A stretch of DNA of 8,730 nucleotides from Arenicella sp. (GTDB lineage Bacteria > Pseudomonadota > Gammaproteobacteria > Arenicellales > Arenicellaceae). Below are positions 1-8,363 of this stretch, one piece after another. The first letter of the stretch is position 1; every line of letters starts with the position of its first letter. The position numbers were made by a program, and so were the translations under genes. Location: NCBI GenBank assembly GCA_018677115.1, contig JAHHOC010000021.1, forward strand, positions 1-8,730. Reading direction: 5' to 3'. The notes beneath the pieces were generated by a model. The model saw only the letters and a program-made list of their open reading frames with translations, was not told where the DNA came from and ran no database searches.

Positions 1-672
1 CAGCGCGACATAGCCGAGTAATTGTGTCAGCAGGTCAATTCCCAGTTCGGCGACGGCTTTTCCGACCAGGCAGAAAACGGCGATAGGTGCGAAGTGCATT
101 ACCATACTCACCATGCGCATAATTACCGCATTGATTTGCTCAATAAGAGTCACAAGTTCTGTCGATTCCTTTACCACCGAAAGCAGGGCAATTCCAAAAA
201 ATATAGAGAAAAAGATTATTGCCAGCATATCGCCGTTGGCGAGGGCGGCAACCGGATTGGTGGGGACAATATCGATCAGGACGTCTGTGAAAGACGGTGC
301 TTCCTTGCCGGCAAAGGCAACCTCAGTTGGAATATTCATGCCTTTGCCGATACCCGATCCCACCGCAAAAACAACCGCAGTAGTAATAGCGATAGCGGTG
401 GTGACAAGGTAGAGAACCACTGCTTTGGTACCAATTCTGCCTAACAGGCGTATGTCGCCGATGCCGATTATTCCGGGTATCAATGAAAACAGTACCAGTG
501 GAACGACCAGCATTTTGAGCGAATTGATAAATACTTTACCAACAACGTGGAACACACCGTTTATCAGGTTTTGATCTATCCATGCATAAGTGGATAGCCC
601 CGAAATATTGAGCCCCAACCCAAATAGAATGCCGAGGCAAAGAGCGATTAAAACTTTGTTGGCTAAATTCAT
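1..672 (-). CDS. Sodium:dicarboxylate (glutamate/aspartate/C4) symporter, N-terminal part, cut by window edge
   Basis: The minus strand reads from ATG at 672-670 without a stop to the window edge, giving 224 codons of a protein that in this family is usually about 400-450 residues. The start MNLANKVLIALCLGI is followed by several hydrophobic stretches (about residues 5-24, 48-70, 82-105, 150-168 and 185-210), as in an inner-membrane transporter. The segment SLKMLVVPLVLFSLIPGI at about 51-68 is the conserved N-terminal signature of the DAACS family (GltP, DctA, GltT). These proteins import glutamate, aspartate or C4-dicarboxylates with sodium ions or protons. The C-terminal half with the substrate-binding hairpins lies outside, so the substrate cannot be chosen. 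An AGAAGA stretch about 7 bases before ATG may be a weak ribosome-binding site. I saw no convincing promoter in 673-785. Confidence 0.9.
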   Translation of the reverse strand, partial: MNLANKVLIALCLGILFGLGLNISGLSTYAWIDQNLINGVFHVVGKVFINSLKMLVVPLVLFSLIPGIIGIGDIRLLGRIGTKAVVLYLVTTAIAITTAVVFAVGSGIGKGMNIPTEVAFAGKEAPSFTDVLIDIVPTNPVAALANGDMLAIIFFSIFFGIALLSVVKESTELVTLIEQINAVIMRMVSMVMHFAPIAVFCLVGKAVAELGIDLLTQLLGYVAL

Positions 673-784
673 GTTTTATCTTCTTATATTGATTCGGATC
701 ATCTTAAACTAATAGGGATTGCTTCGCCATCGCCCTCTACCGCTGTCAGGTGTACATAAAACTATTGCCGTTTAGTTTGCGTAC

Positions 785-818
785 AAAAAAAGGCGATGCC
801 CTGACGGGCATCGCCTTT
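785..818 (-). terminator. Rho-independent terminator of the YidB-like gene
   Basis: A perfect 13-bp inverted repeat (AAAGGCGATGCCC at 789-801, GGGCATCGCCTTT at 806-818) surrounds a 4-base loop. Read on the minus strand, the stem ends in a run of seven T (791-785), as in an intrinsic terminator. It lies 20 bases after the stop of the minus-strand gene at 838-1260 and insulates it from the symporter gene further left. Confidence 0.92.
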
Positions 819-837
819 CCTGTCCCCGAACCACTAA

Positions 838-1260
838 CTATTTAAGAAATTTGCCAGCCAGGTTTGCCAAACCGCCTAGACCGCCCACTGAATCCAGCAG
901 GTTGCCGCCACTGCTTGATTTATCAACAACCTGCGGAATCATGTCCTGCAGTCCACGTAAAAGGTCGTTCTGGTCTGCGCCGAGTTGCGATGCGGCTTGC
1001 TTGATTTTGTCCGAACCGAGTAATTGCTCAATTTGCGAGCGCGAAATATGTTCGTTGTCGCCATCGCCTAGCCACGAATCTGCGATATCCGCCAAGCCAC
1101 CTTGTTTCAGGTGTCCTACCAGGCTGCCTAAATCTATGCCGCTTTGACCGGAACCGCCTAGCAGGCCACCGATGACTGATTCTAATTGGTTGCTATCGTT
1201 CGCTGCAGAGCCGCCTAACTTGGACGCCAACATTTGCGTCGCTAACTTCATAATATCCAT
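838..1260 (-). CDS. YidB-like DUF937 family protein
   Basis: A 140-residue protein. The middle (about residues 50-85) reads GGLADIADSWLGDGDNE followed by an SQIEQLLGSDKI segment, the hallmark of the DUF937/YidB family, whose biochemical role is unknown to me. N- and C-terminal parts are Gly/Leu/Ser-rich (GGLLGGSGQSG; GGNLLDSVGGLGGLANLAG) and probably flexible or amphipathic. No signal peptide, cysteine or membrane helix is evident, so it is probably cytosolic. ATG at 1260 is preferred over the in-frame ATG at 1251 because a GAGGA ribosome-binding site sits 6 bases before it. It has its own promoter (1319-1346) and terminator (785-818), so it appears monocistronic. Family assignment is confident; function is not. 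Confidence 0.87.
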   Translation of the reverse strand: MDIMKLATQMLASKLGGSAANDSNQLESVIGGLLGGSGQSGIDLGSLVGHLKQGGLADIADSWLGDGDNEHISRSQIEQLLGSDKIKQAASQLGADQNDLLRGLQDMIPQVVDKSSSGGNLLDSVGGLGGLANLAGKFLK

Positions 1261-1318
1261 TCGTTTTCCTCGTCAATTGGATGTTGAGATGATTGCCAAT
1301 TGATGGCACCGGGCTCCT

Positions 1319-1346
1319 ATTATGCGAGTTGCCGGGCAAATTACAA
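1319..1346 (-). promoter_or_regulatory. Predicted sigma-70 promoter of the YidB-like gene
   Basis: On the minus strand TTGTAA (1346-1341) is followed after 16 bases by CATAAT (1324-1319), matching the sigma-70 consensus at 4 of 6 and 5 of 6 positions. It would start transcription about 50 bases before the gene's ATG. Confidence 0.5.
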
Positions 1347-1349
1347 TTA

Positions 1350-1370
1350 AAACAATGTAAAGCATTGTTT
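1350..1370. promoter_or_regulatory. Perfect 8-bp inverted repeat, candidate operator
   Basis: AAACAATG (1350-1357) and CATTGTTT (1363-1370) are exact inverted repeats around TAAAG. The repeat lies just upstream of the -35 box of the YidB-like gene and about 40 bases before the tRNA-Val promoter, in the space between these divergent units. The size suits a dimeric regulator. A factor cannot be named, and there is no T-run to make it a terminator. Confidence 0.4.
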
Positions 1371-1410
1371 CATAATCGGTTTTTGAGGAACAGTATTGCG
1401 CCGAAAAGCG

Positions 1411-1439
1411 TTGAAACTGTTGCCTGTGTTTGATATTGT
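1411..1439 (+). promoter_or_regulatory. Predicted promoter of tRNA-Val
   Basis: TTGAAA (1411-1416), a 17-base spacer and TATTGT (1434-1439) are followed by a GC-containing stretch (GCGCATCC), as often seen at stable-RNA promoters. Transcription would begin about 10 bases before the mature tRNA 5' end. Confidence 0.55.
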
Positions 1440-1454
1440 GCGCATCCTGAATTT

Positions 1455-1531
1455 AGACGCGTAGCTCAGTTGGTTAGAGCACCACCTTGACATGGTGGGG
1501 GTCGTTGGTTCAAATCCAATCGCGTCTACCA
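1455..1531 (+). tRNA. tRNA-Val(GAC)
   Basis: A complete cloverleaf of 77 nt with encoded CCA. The acceptor stem pairs AGACGCG (1455-1461) with CGCGTCT (1521-1527), followed by A1528 and CCA (1529-1531). The anticodon stem is CCACC/GGTGG with loop TTGACAT, giving anticodon GAC (1489-1491), which reads GUC/GUU valine codons. The T-arm is GTTGG-TTCAAAT-CCAAT. The body closely resembles gammaproteobacterial tRNA-Val(GAC). It stands 235 bases before infC, where relatives commonly have thrS in between. Confidence 0.97.
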
Positions 1532-1648
1532 CAGATAACGACGGCGCTGAAAATGTAATTGTTTAACGCTAATTTCAAAAACCGCCGTGAACTGGAAGTT
1601 TTTTGAATTTAACGCTGCTCCGCAGGCAAAATAACTTGGATTATTTGC

Positions 1649-1677
1649 TTGAGATAGTAAATTTTAGACATTAAAAT
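1649..1677 (+). promoter_or_regulatory. Predicted sigma-70 promoter of the infC operon
   Basis: TTGAGA (1649-1654), an exactly 17-base spacer and TAAAAT (1672-1677) each differ from consensus at one base. The following TCGCGCCC is a GC-rich discriminator of the sort found at stringently controlled ribosomal promoters. The predicted start at about 1684 gives an 83-base leader before infC. The rest of 1532-1766 holds no gene that I can see. Confidence 0.65.
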
Positions 1678-1766
1678 TCGCGCCCTGTGCTTCGTGACGG
1701 GTTGATTGCAGCAGAATTCTGTTGTTAACCGCAAGCACGATTTATTAACTGAACCGAGGTATCGCC

Positions 1767-2288
1767 ATAGTAACTAAGAAAAAACAGCGCGTTAATGAAG
1801 ATATTACTGCGCCGAGCATTAGGCTAATCGACCAGGACGGCGAACAAGCCGGCATTGTAGATCTGGATGCGGCGTTCGAAGCTGCAGAACAAGCAGGCTT
1901 GGATTTGGTGGAAATCTCACCCAACGCTGATCCGCCGGTTTGTCGGGTTATGGACTATGGTAAATTTTTGTACGAAGACAGCAAGCGTAAGGCTGCTGCA
2001 CGAAAAAATCAGAAACAGATACAGGTAAAAGAAATTAAGTTTCGTCCAGGAACCGATGTGGGCGATTACGAAATCAAGGTACGGAAACTTACTGAGTTTT
2101 TGCACAATGGTGATAAGACCAAGGTGACTATCCGTTTCCGTGGCCGCGAGATGGCTCATAAAGAGCTCGGTTTAGAGTTGTTGGAACGGATACAGAAAGA
2201 CTTGGAGGAATACGGCTCGGTAGAGCAATTTCCTAAGCTGGAAGGTCGCCAGATGGTGATGGTTCTGGCGCCGATGAAGCATAAATAG
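1767..2288 (+). CDS. infC: Translation initiation factor IF-3, AUA start
   Basis: IF3 binds the 30S subunit, keeps it apart from 50S and checks the start codon and initiator tRNA. The reading frame gives 173 residues: an N-terminal domain beginning [20 protein letters not shown], the signature [20 protein letters not shown] at about 46-65, a Lys/Arg-rich linker ([12 protein letters not shown]), and a C-terminal domain with [14 protein letters not shown] and [12 protein letters not shown]. Length fits the family (E. coli 180). No ATG, GTG or TTG opens the N-terminal domain. The GAGGT ribosome-binding site at 1756-1760 stands 6 bases before ATA (1767), which I take as start. E. coli infC uses AUU, which IF3 itself discriminates against for autoregulation. 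An automatic call beginning at the in-frame TTG at 1899 would lose 44 residues. First gene of the infC-rpmI-rplT unit. Confidence 0.93.
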   Translation: MVTKKKQRVNEDITAPSIRLIDQDGEQAGIVDLDAAFEAAEQAGLDLVEISPNADPPVCRVMDYGKFLYEDSKRKAAARKNQKQIQVKEIKFRPGTDVGDYEIKVRKLTEFLHNGDKTKVTIRFRGREMAHKELGLELLERIQKDLEEYGSVEQFPKLEGRQMVMVLAPMKHK

Positions 2289-2293
2289 CTTTG

Positions 2294-2374
2294 TCAGACA
2301 ATGGGCCGTGTGAGTCAACTTTTAAACTCAGCTCGGCCATCAACGCAACGGCAACCGACACCCAGTGTCTGAGG
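2294..2374 (+). promoter_or_regulatory. Leader structure covering the rpmI ribosome-binding site (L20-type translational operator candidate)
   Basis: TCAGACA (2294-2300), just after the infC stop, pairs perfectly with TGTCTGA (2366-2372), which overlaps the GAGG ribosome-binding site of rpmI (2371-2374). Between them lies an irregular hairpin: GGCCG (2304-2308) with CGGCC (2334-2338), and TGAGT (2311-2315) with ACTCA (2326-2330), separated by a small internal loop. In E. coli, L20 represses rpmI-rplT through a long-range pairing and an irregular stem in this same spacer. The analogous layout here is inference; the pairings are seen directly. Confidence 0.55.
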
Positions 2375-2379
2375 TAATT

Positions 2380-2577
2380 ATGCCTAAAATTAAAAGTAAC
2401 AGCGGCGCTGCCAAGCGCTTTAAAAAAACCGGTAGTGGCAAGTTCAAGCGTTCTCAATCGCATCTGAACCATATTCTCACAAAGAAATCGACTAAGCGTA
2501 AGCGCCATTTGCGTCATGGGGTTACCGCCGAACCATGCGATGCCAAATTAATCGGCCGCATGCTTCCCTACGCTTAA
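2380..2577 (+). CDS. rpmI: Ribosomal protein bL35
   Basis: A 65-residue, strongly basic protein, the same length as E. coli L35, beginning [20 protein letters not shown] and carrying the family motif [15 protein letters not shown] near the middle, ending MLPYA. It binds 23S rRNA in the large subunit. The ATG at 2380 is chosen because the family starts MPKIK and because GAGGT (2371-2375) is the ribosome-binding site; an upstream in-frame GTG at 2365 would add five residues and consume that site. It lies 91 bases after infC and 23 before rplT, and its translation probably sets that of rplT through the leader structure. Confidence 0.97.
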   Translation: MPKIKSNSGAAKRFKKTGSGKFKRSQSHLNHILTKKSTKRKRHLRHGVTAEPCDAKLIGRMLPYA

Positions 2578-2600
2578 CTAAAGAGTGAGAGGATAAGATC

Positions 2601-2960
2601 ATGCCAAGAGTAAAACGAGGCGTCACCGCCAGAGCCAAACACAAAAAGGTCATCAGCCAGGCCAAGGGATATCGCGGACGCAGCAAAAATGTGTTTCGTG
2701 TCGCCACCCAGGCAGTTACCCGGGCCGGGCAGTATGAATACCGTGATCGCAGACAGCGCAAGCGCCAATTCCGTCGCCTGTGGATCACCCGCATAAGTGC
2801 TGCGGCTAAAAATAACGGTCTCAACTACAGCCGTTTCATCAACGGCCTGGCAAAAGCTGATATCGAACTTGACCGTAAGGTGTTGGCAGATATTGCAGTG
2901 CACGACCCGGCCGCTTTTGCCCAGCTGGCAGAGAAAGCTAAAAGCGCCTTAGCTGCTTGA
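2601..2960 (+). CDS. rplT: Ribosomal protein bL20
   Basis: A 119-residue basic protein (E. coli 118). The N-terminal arm [20 protein letters not shown] and the segment [19 protein letters not shown] are typical of L20, followed by the globular C-terminal domain with [21 protein letters not shown]20 binds 23S rRNA early in 50S assembly and, in E. coli, represses its own operon. The ribosome-binding site AGAGGA (2588-2593) is 7 bases before ATG. It is the last gene before a terminator-like hairpin (2984-3011). Confidence 0.97.
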   Translation: MPRVKRGVTARAKHKKVISQAKGYRGRSKNVFRVATQAVTRAGQYEYRDRRQRKRQFRRLWITRISAAAKNNGLNYSRFINGLAKADIELDRKVLADIAVHDPAAFAQLAEKAKSALAA

Positions 2961-2983
2961 TTAGCCGGCACTGAATAATCTGC

Positions 2984-3011
2984 AAGAGGAAGGCCGAGGC
3001 CTTCCTCTTTT
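2984..3011 (+). terminator. Intrinsic terminator after rplT
   Basis: AAGAGGAAGGC (2984-2994) pairs with GCCTTCCTCTT (2999-3009) in an 11-bp perfect stem with a 4-base loop, followed by TTTT (3008-3011, partly in the stem) and GCTTT. The short T-run suggests partial read-through into pheS is possible. No Phe-rich leader peptide of the pheM type is visible before pheS, so attenuation of the E. coli sort is not supported. Confidence 0.8.
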
Positions 3012-3034
3012 GCTTTATACTTCAAGCAAGATAA

Positions 3035-6495
<3,461 letters not shown>

Positions 6496-6578
6496 CCGAT
6501 TGAACGGTTGGGGTCACAAAACAATTCGGAGCGGCATCAGCCGTCGGCGCTAAGTCAGATGTTGTTTTGATAGATTGT

Positions 6579-6591
6579 TATCAATGAACTG
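6579..6591 (+). promoter_or_regulatory. Possible IHF-binding site before ihfA
   Basis: TATCAA-N4-CTG matches the IHF consensus WATCAA-N4-TTR with one mismatch and lies 12 bases before the ihfA start, overlapping its ribosome-binding site. IHF autoregulation is known in E. coli. One short near-match in an AT-rich spacer is weak evidence. No convincing promoter was found in 6496-6590. Confidence 0.22.
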
Positions 6592-6603
6592 AGGTTAAAA
6601 CTT

Positions 6604-6915
6604 ATGGCAATTACAAAAGCTGAATTGGCAGTTTCATTGCATGAGGAGTTAGGGCTAAACAAGCGAGAATCAAAAGAGTTTGTAGAGCAGTTTTTTGAGA
6701 CAATTAAGGTTGCTCTGGAAGAGGGCAATTCTGTAAAACTGTCTGGGTTTGGCAATTTTGGCTTGCGCGATAAGCCATCCCGTCCGGGCAGAAATCCCAA
6801 AACCGGGGAAGAAATCCCAATTTCCGCGCGCCGCGTGGTTACCTTCAAAGCCAGCCAGAAACTAAAAGAAGCCATCGAACGAAACTCCTTCGCGCTGAAA
6901 GAGCTGTTTAAATAG
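6604..6915 (+). CDS. ihfA: Integration host factor subunit alpha
   Basis: A 103-residue member of the HU/IHF family (E. coli IhfA 99). IHF is a heterodimer that binds specific sites and bends DNA sharply, helping recombination, replication and sigma-54 promoters. The start [22 protein letters not shown] and the stretch [19 protein letters not shown] are typical; [13 protein letters not shown] (60-72) is the beta-arm with P65, the proline that intercalates into DNA, followed by ARRVVTF. The ribosome-binding site GAGG (6591-6594) is 9 bases before ATG. Position after pheT is the standard gammaproteobacterial context and separates it from ihfB, which sits elsewhere. Confidence 0.96.
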   Translation: MAITKAELAVSLHEELGLNKRESKEFVEQFFETIKVALEEGNSVKLSGFGNFGLRDKPSRPGRNPKTGEEIPISARRVVTFKASQKLKEAIERNSFALKELFK

Positions 6916-6991
6916 TTTGCGTAATTGAGGCGCACGGCAGAGTGAATTAATTTGGCGCGCTTCGCGTAATCACCTTCAAGATTGTTAATAT

Positions 6992-7005
6992 ATTTTGGCC
7001 AAAAT
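6992..7005. promoter_or_regulatory. 14-bp perfect palindrome upstream of merR
   Basis: ATTTTGGCCAAAAT reads the same on both strands. It lies in the 174-base spacer between ihfA and the MerR-family gene, about 45 bases before the candidate -10 box. It could be an operator; nothing links it to a particular regulator. Confidence 0.3.
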
Positions 7006-7049
7006 CGATATCAAAATGCAATTGCCTCTATACGAATCGGCGATCGAAC

Positions 7050-7058
7050 TGGTAAACT
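7050..7058 (+). promoter_or_regulatory. Possible extended -10 promoter of the MerR-family gene
   Basis: TGG followed by TAAACT (7053-7058) fits an extended -10 element and would give a leader of about 25 bases. No good -35 hexamer is present. Weak. Confidence 0.28.
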
Positions 7059-7089
7059 GCGCCAATAATAAAAATAACTGGAAATCAAA

Positions 7090-7455
7090 ATGCTAGACCA
7101 AGGGGATAACGCCACTCTGCCGCCGATACCGAGCAAACGGTATTTCACGATTGGCGAAGTGAGTGAGTTATGCATGGTAAAACCGCATGTGCTGCGGTAT
7201 TGGGAACAGGAATTTTCTCAACTTAATCCGGTAAAAAGACGTGGTAACCGACGCTATTATCAGCGCCATGAGGTACAGCTAATCCGCCGTATCCGAAGTC
7301 TGCTCTACATAGAAGGATTCACCATCAGCGGTGCAAAAAATCAAATCGAAATGGAAGCAGGGGGTCAGTCTACACCCACCACGAAAGTAAAACGGCAAAT
7401 GGTTGCCGAGTTGATTGAAGAGATCGACGAAGTAGTCGCGATACTTTCAGAATAA
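7090..7455 (+). CDS. MerR-family transcriptional regulator (ihfA-linked type)
   Basis: A 121-residue protein. Residues about 18-87 form the MerR winged helix-turn-helix: YFTIGEVSELCMVKPHVLRY, WEQEFSQLNPVKRRGNRRYY and HEVQLIRRIRSLLYIEGFTI. The rest is a short helical tail (MVAELIEEIDEVVAIL) suited to dimer formation. There is a single cysteine (C28), so the metal-binding Cys set of MerR/CueR is absent and the effector is unknown. A gene of this kind sits between ihfA and tRNA-Pro in Pseudomonas, and the same order holds here. ATG 7090 has a GGA ribosome-binding site 7 bases upstream. Regulatory targets cannot be told from the sequence. Confidence 0.9.
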   Translation: MLDQGDNATLPPIPSKRYFTIGEVSELCMVKPHVLRYWEQEFSQLNPVKRRGNRRYYQRHEVQLIRRIRSLLYIEGFTISGAKNQIEMEAGGQSTPTTKVKRQMVAELIEEIDEVVAILSE

Positions 7456-7485
7456 AGCCTGCATAGCAGCTGAGTTCCATTTCCC

Positions 7486-7514
7486 AGAGGCACTAGTTCC
7501 TCTCACCAGGTCAA
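7486..7514 (+). pseudogene. tRNA-Pro 3' relic (T-arm and acceptor fragment)
   Basis: AGAGG (7486-7490), an 8-base loop and CCTCT (7499-7503), then CACC and AGGTCA, resemble the T-arm and 3' end of the intact tRNA-Pro (GGAGG, loop, CCTCT, CACCCCGACCA). It stands before the duplicated promoter segment at the same relative place as a preceding tRNA unit would. The match is short, so this is tentative. Confidence 0.4.
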
Positions 7515-7520
7515 ATCTCT

Positions 7521-7579
7521 TTCAAAATCGATGAAACGGTTGTCATCGTCGCTAATTAGTTAATGTTTCCGTTTCGGTT
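7521..7579 (+). promoter_or_regulatory. Duplicated tRNA-Pro promoter region, decayed -10 box
   Basis: Positions 7521-7588 match 7849-7916 at 63 of 68 bases by eye. The -35 TTGTCA (7540-7545) is intact. Three of the five differences fall in or next to the -10 element, where TATATT of the intact copy has become AATGTT (7562-7567). The promoter is therefore probably weak or dead. Confidence 0.75.
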
Positions 7580-7588
7580 CGGGGTGTA

Positions 7589-7625
7589 TTACTGCGTAAC
7601 GCGCGCAGCGCATGCTGCGTTCCAC
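7589..7625 (+). repeat. Hairpin insertion in D-loop of the tRNA-Pro pseudogene
   Basis: The 37-base stretch replacing 8 bases of the D-arm contains two hairpins: TTAC-TGC-GTAA (7589-7599) and CGCAGC-GCAT-GCTGCG (7604-7619, 6 bp, extendable by one G-T pair). It does not resemble the 24-base head of the T-loop element. Confidence 0.6.
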
Positions 7626-7678
7626 TGGTAGCGCACCGCCTATCCTTGCAAAGTAAGGGGAGCGGTGGTCGGAGGTTC

Positions 7679-7749
7679 ACAAAATCGCCGGGAGCGATTT
7701 TGAACAGCGCTTACGTTGGCCCGCAGGGTGAGTAACTGGATTTACGAAT
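7679..7749 (+). repeat. Multi-hairpin element, copy 1 (71 nt)
   Basis: Hairpin 1 is CAAAATCGC-CGGGA-GCGATTTTG (7680-7702, 9 bp). Hairpin 2 is CAGCG-CTTA-CGTTG (7705-7718, one G-T pair). Hairpin 3 is GCCC-GCA-GGGT (7719-7729, one G-T pair). Hairpin 4 is GTAA-CTGGAT-TTAC (7732-7745) with GGA in its loop. The copy begins directly after GGAGGTTC of the tRNA-Pro T-arm and is followed immediately by copy 2. Confidence 0.85.
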
Positions 7750-7823
7750 ACAAAATCGCCGGGAGCGATTTTGAACAGCGCTTGCGCTGGCCCGAAGGGC
7801 GGAGGACAGGAAGTCCGGAGTAA
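7750..7823 (+). repeat. Multi-hairpin element, copy 2 (74 nt), tandem to copy 1
   Basis: The first 34 bases equal those of copy 1. Hairpin 2 is CAGCGC-TT-GCGCTG (7776-7789) and hairpin 3 GCCC-GAA-GGGC (7790-7800); both turn the G-T pairs of copy 1 into G-C. Hairpin 4 is GGAC-AGGAA-GTCC (7804-7816), with a different stem from copy 1 but again GGA in the loop. It ends against ATCCTCTC of the tRNA-Pro T-stem. Confidence 0.85.
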
Positions 7824-7848
7824 ATCCTCTCACCCCACTTAAATTCCT

Positions 7849-7907
7849 TTCAAAACCGATGAAATGGTTGTCATCGTCGCTAATTAGTATATATTTCCGT
7901 TTCGGTT
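7849..7907 (+). promoter_or_regulatory. Promoter of the intact tRNA-Pro
   Basis: TTGTCA (7868-7873), a 16-base spacer and TATATT (7890-7895) precede the tRNA by 12 bases. Each hexamer differs from consensus at one base. The same region is duplicated at 7521-7588. Confidence 0.7.
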
Positions 7908-7984
<77 letters not shown>

Positions 7985-8041
7985 AAATTTAATTAGTATT
8001 CATGCCTGAAATTCCAATGCCTTGCTTAATCTTGGCTCTCA

Positions 8042-8163
8042 GGGGTGAGTGCGTTCGAACCGTGAGAGGTTCACAAAATCGCCGGGAGCGATTTTGCACG
8101 TCCGTAGGACGCCCAAAGGGTGAGCCGCAGGATGCGGAGAATTATATCCTCTCACCCCGACCA
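8042..8163 (+). pseudogene. Shortened tRNA-Pro copy with CCA end and hairpin element in its T-loop
   Basis: The 5' part GGGGTGAG (8042-8049) can pair with CTCACCCC (8151-8158), keeping the acceptor stem, and GAGAGG (8064-8069) can pair with CCTCTC (8148-8153) as a T-stem; the two pairings compete for a few bases. The D and anticodon arms are gone. The 3' end ATCCTCTCACCCCGACCA equals that of the intact tRNA. The T-loop holds one hairpin element at the same insertion point as in the other pseudogene. Upstream, TAATTAGTAT (7990-7999) repeats a piece of the tRNA-Pro promoter region. Confidence 0.75.
8073..8145 (+). repeat. Multi-hairpin element, copy 3 (73 nt)
   Basis: The first 24 bases are identical to copies 1 and 2 (9-bp hairpin 1, 8074-8096). 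The rest differs in sequence but keeps the plan: hairpin 2 CGTCC-GTA-GGACG (8099-8111), hairpin 3 CCC-AAA-GGG (8112-8120), and hairpin 4 CCGCA-GGA-TGCGG (8125-8137). It lies between GAGAGGTTC and ATCCTCTC, the two sides of a tRNA-Pro T-arm. Confidence 0.85.
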
Positions 8164-8283
8164 AAAAAACACACGGCGTCGCCGGATCGATGTCGATTAA
8201 AACATCCGCAAGTGATATGCGCCTACAGTTAGGCACCTGCGATGATCACAACACACAGGACGCTGTTCGCGGAGCAATGAATC
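8164..8283. other. Intergenic stretch before pcm, no gene seen
   Basis: No coding frame with family resemblance was found. It contains one perfect hairpin, GCCTA-CAGT-TAGGC (8221-8234), without a T-run, and a weak one, ATCGA-TG-TCGAT. Neither is a clear terminator. Confidence 0.5.
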
Positions 8284-8312
8284 ATGACCCTGTGCCAGAG
8301 CTCGCGTATAAT
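8284..8312 (+). promoter_or_regulatory. Predicted promoter of pcm
   Basis: ATGACC (8284-8289), a 17-base spacer and a perfect TATAAT (8307-8312). Transcription would begin near 8319, which favours the pcm start at 8364 over the in-frame ATGs at 8277 and 8319. Confidence 0.5.
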
Positions 8313-8363
8313 TGCGATATGCATCAATCCCCAACAGACAAGCTCGATCAAACAGGCATCGGA

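Larger units (their letters stand above)
7580..7836 (+). pseudogene. tRNA-Pro pseudogene with sequence inserted in the D, anticodon and T loops
   Basis: Fragments of the intact tRNA-Pro appear in order: CGGGGTGTA (7580-7588), TGGTAGCGCACCGC (7626-7639), AGCGGTGGTCGGAGGTTC (7661-7678) and ATCCTCTCACCCC (7824-7836). Between them lie 37 bases in place of 8 in the D-loop (7589-7625), 21 bases in place of 8 across the anticodon loop (7640-7660), and 145 bases in the T-loop (7679-7823), the last being two tandem copies of a hairpin element. Added pieces fold into hairpins. The GGG anticodon and the CCA end are lost, so it cannot act as tRNA. Confidence 0.85.

Noticed and set aside
22..444. Plus-strand open frame of 140 codons
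   Set aside because: It lies opposite the symporter gene; the minus-strand reading has clear family motifs and this one has none.
1347..1532. Minus-strand frame starting MVDAIGFEPTTPTMSRWCSNQLSYAS
   Set aside because: This is the antisense translation of tRNA-Val(GAC), a well-known spurious protein pattern.
1532..1640. Terminator after tRNA-Val from TTCAAAAA and TTTTTGAA
   Set aside because: The stem is only A/T with a long loop and is too weak to call.
1899..2288. infC starting at TTG 1899
   Set aside because: It would cut off the N-terminal IF3 domain, which is clearly encoded in frame upstream.
2365..2379. GTG start for rpmI giving five extra residues
   Set aside because: It would include the ribosome-binding site, and L35 proteins begin MPKIK.
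8002..8232. Plus-strand open frame of 76 codons
   Set aside because: Most of it is the shortened tRNA-Pro copy and element copy 3; the frame has no visible ribosome-binding site or family motif.
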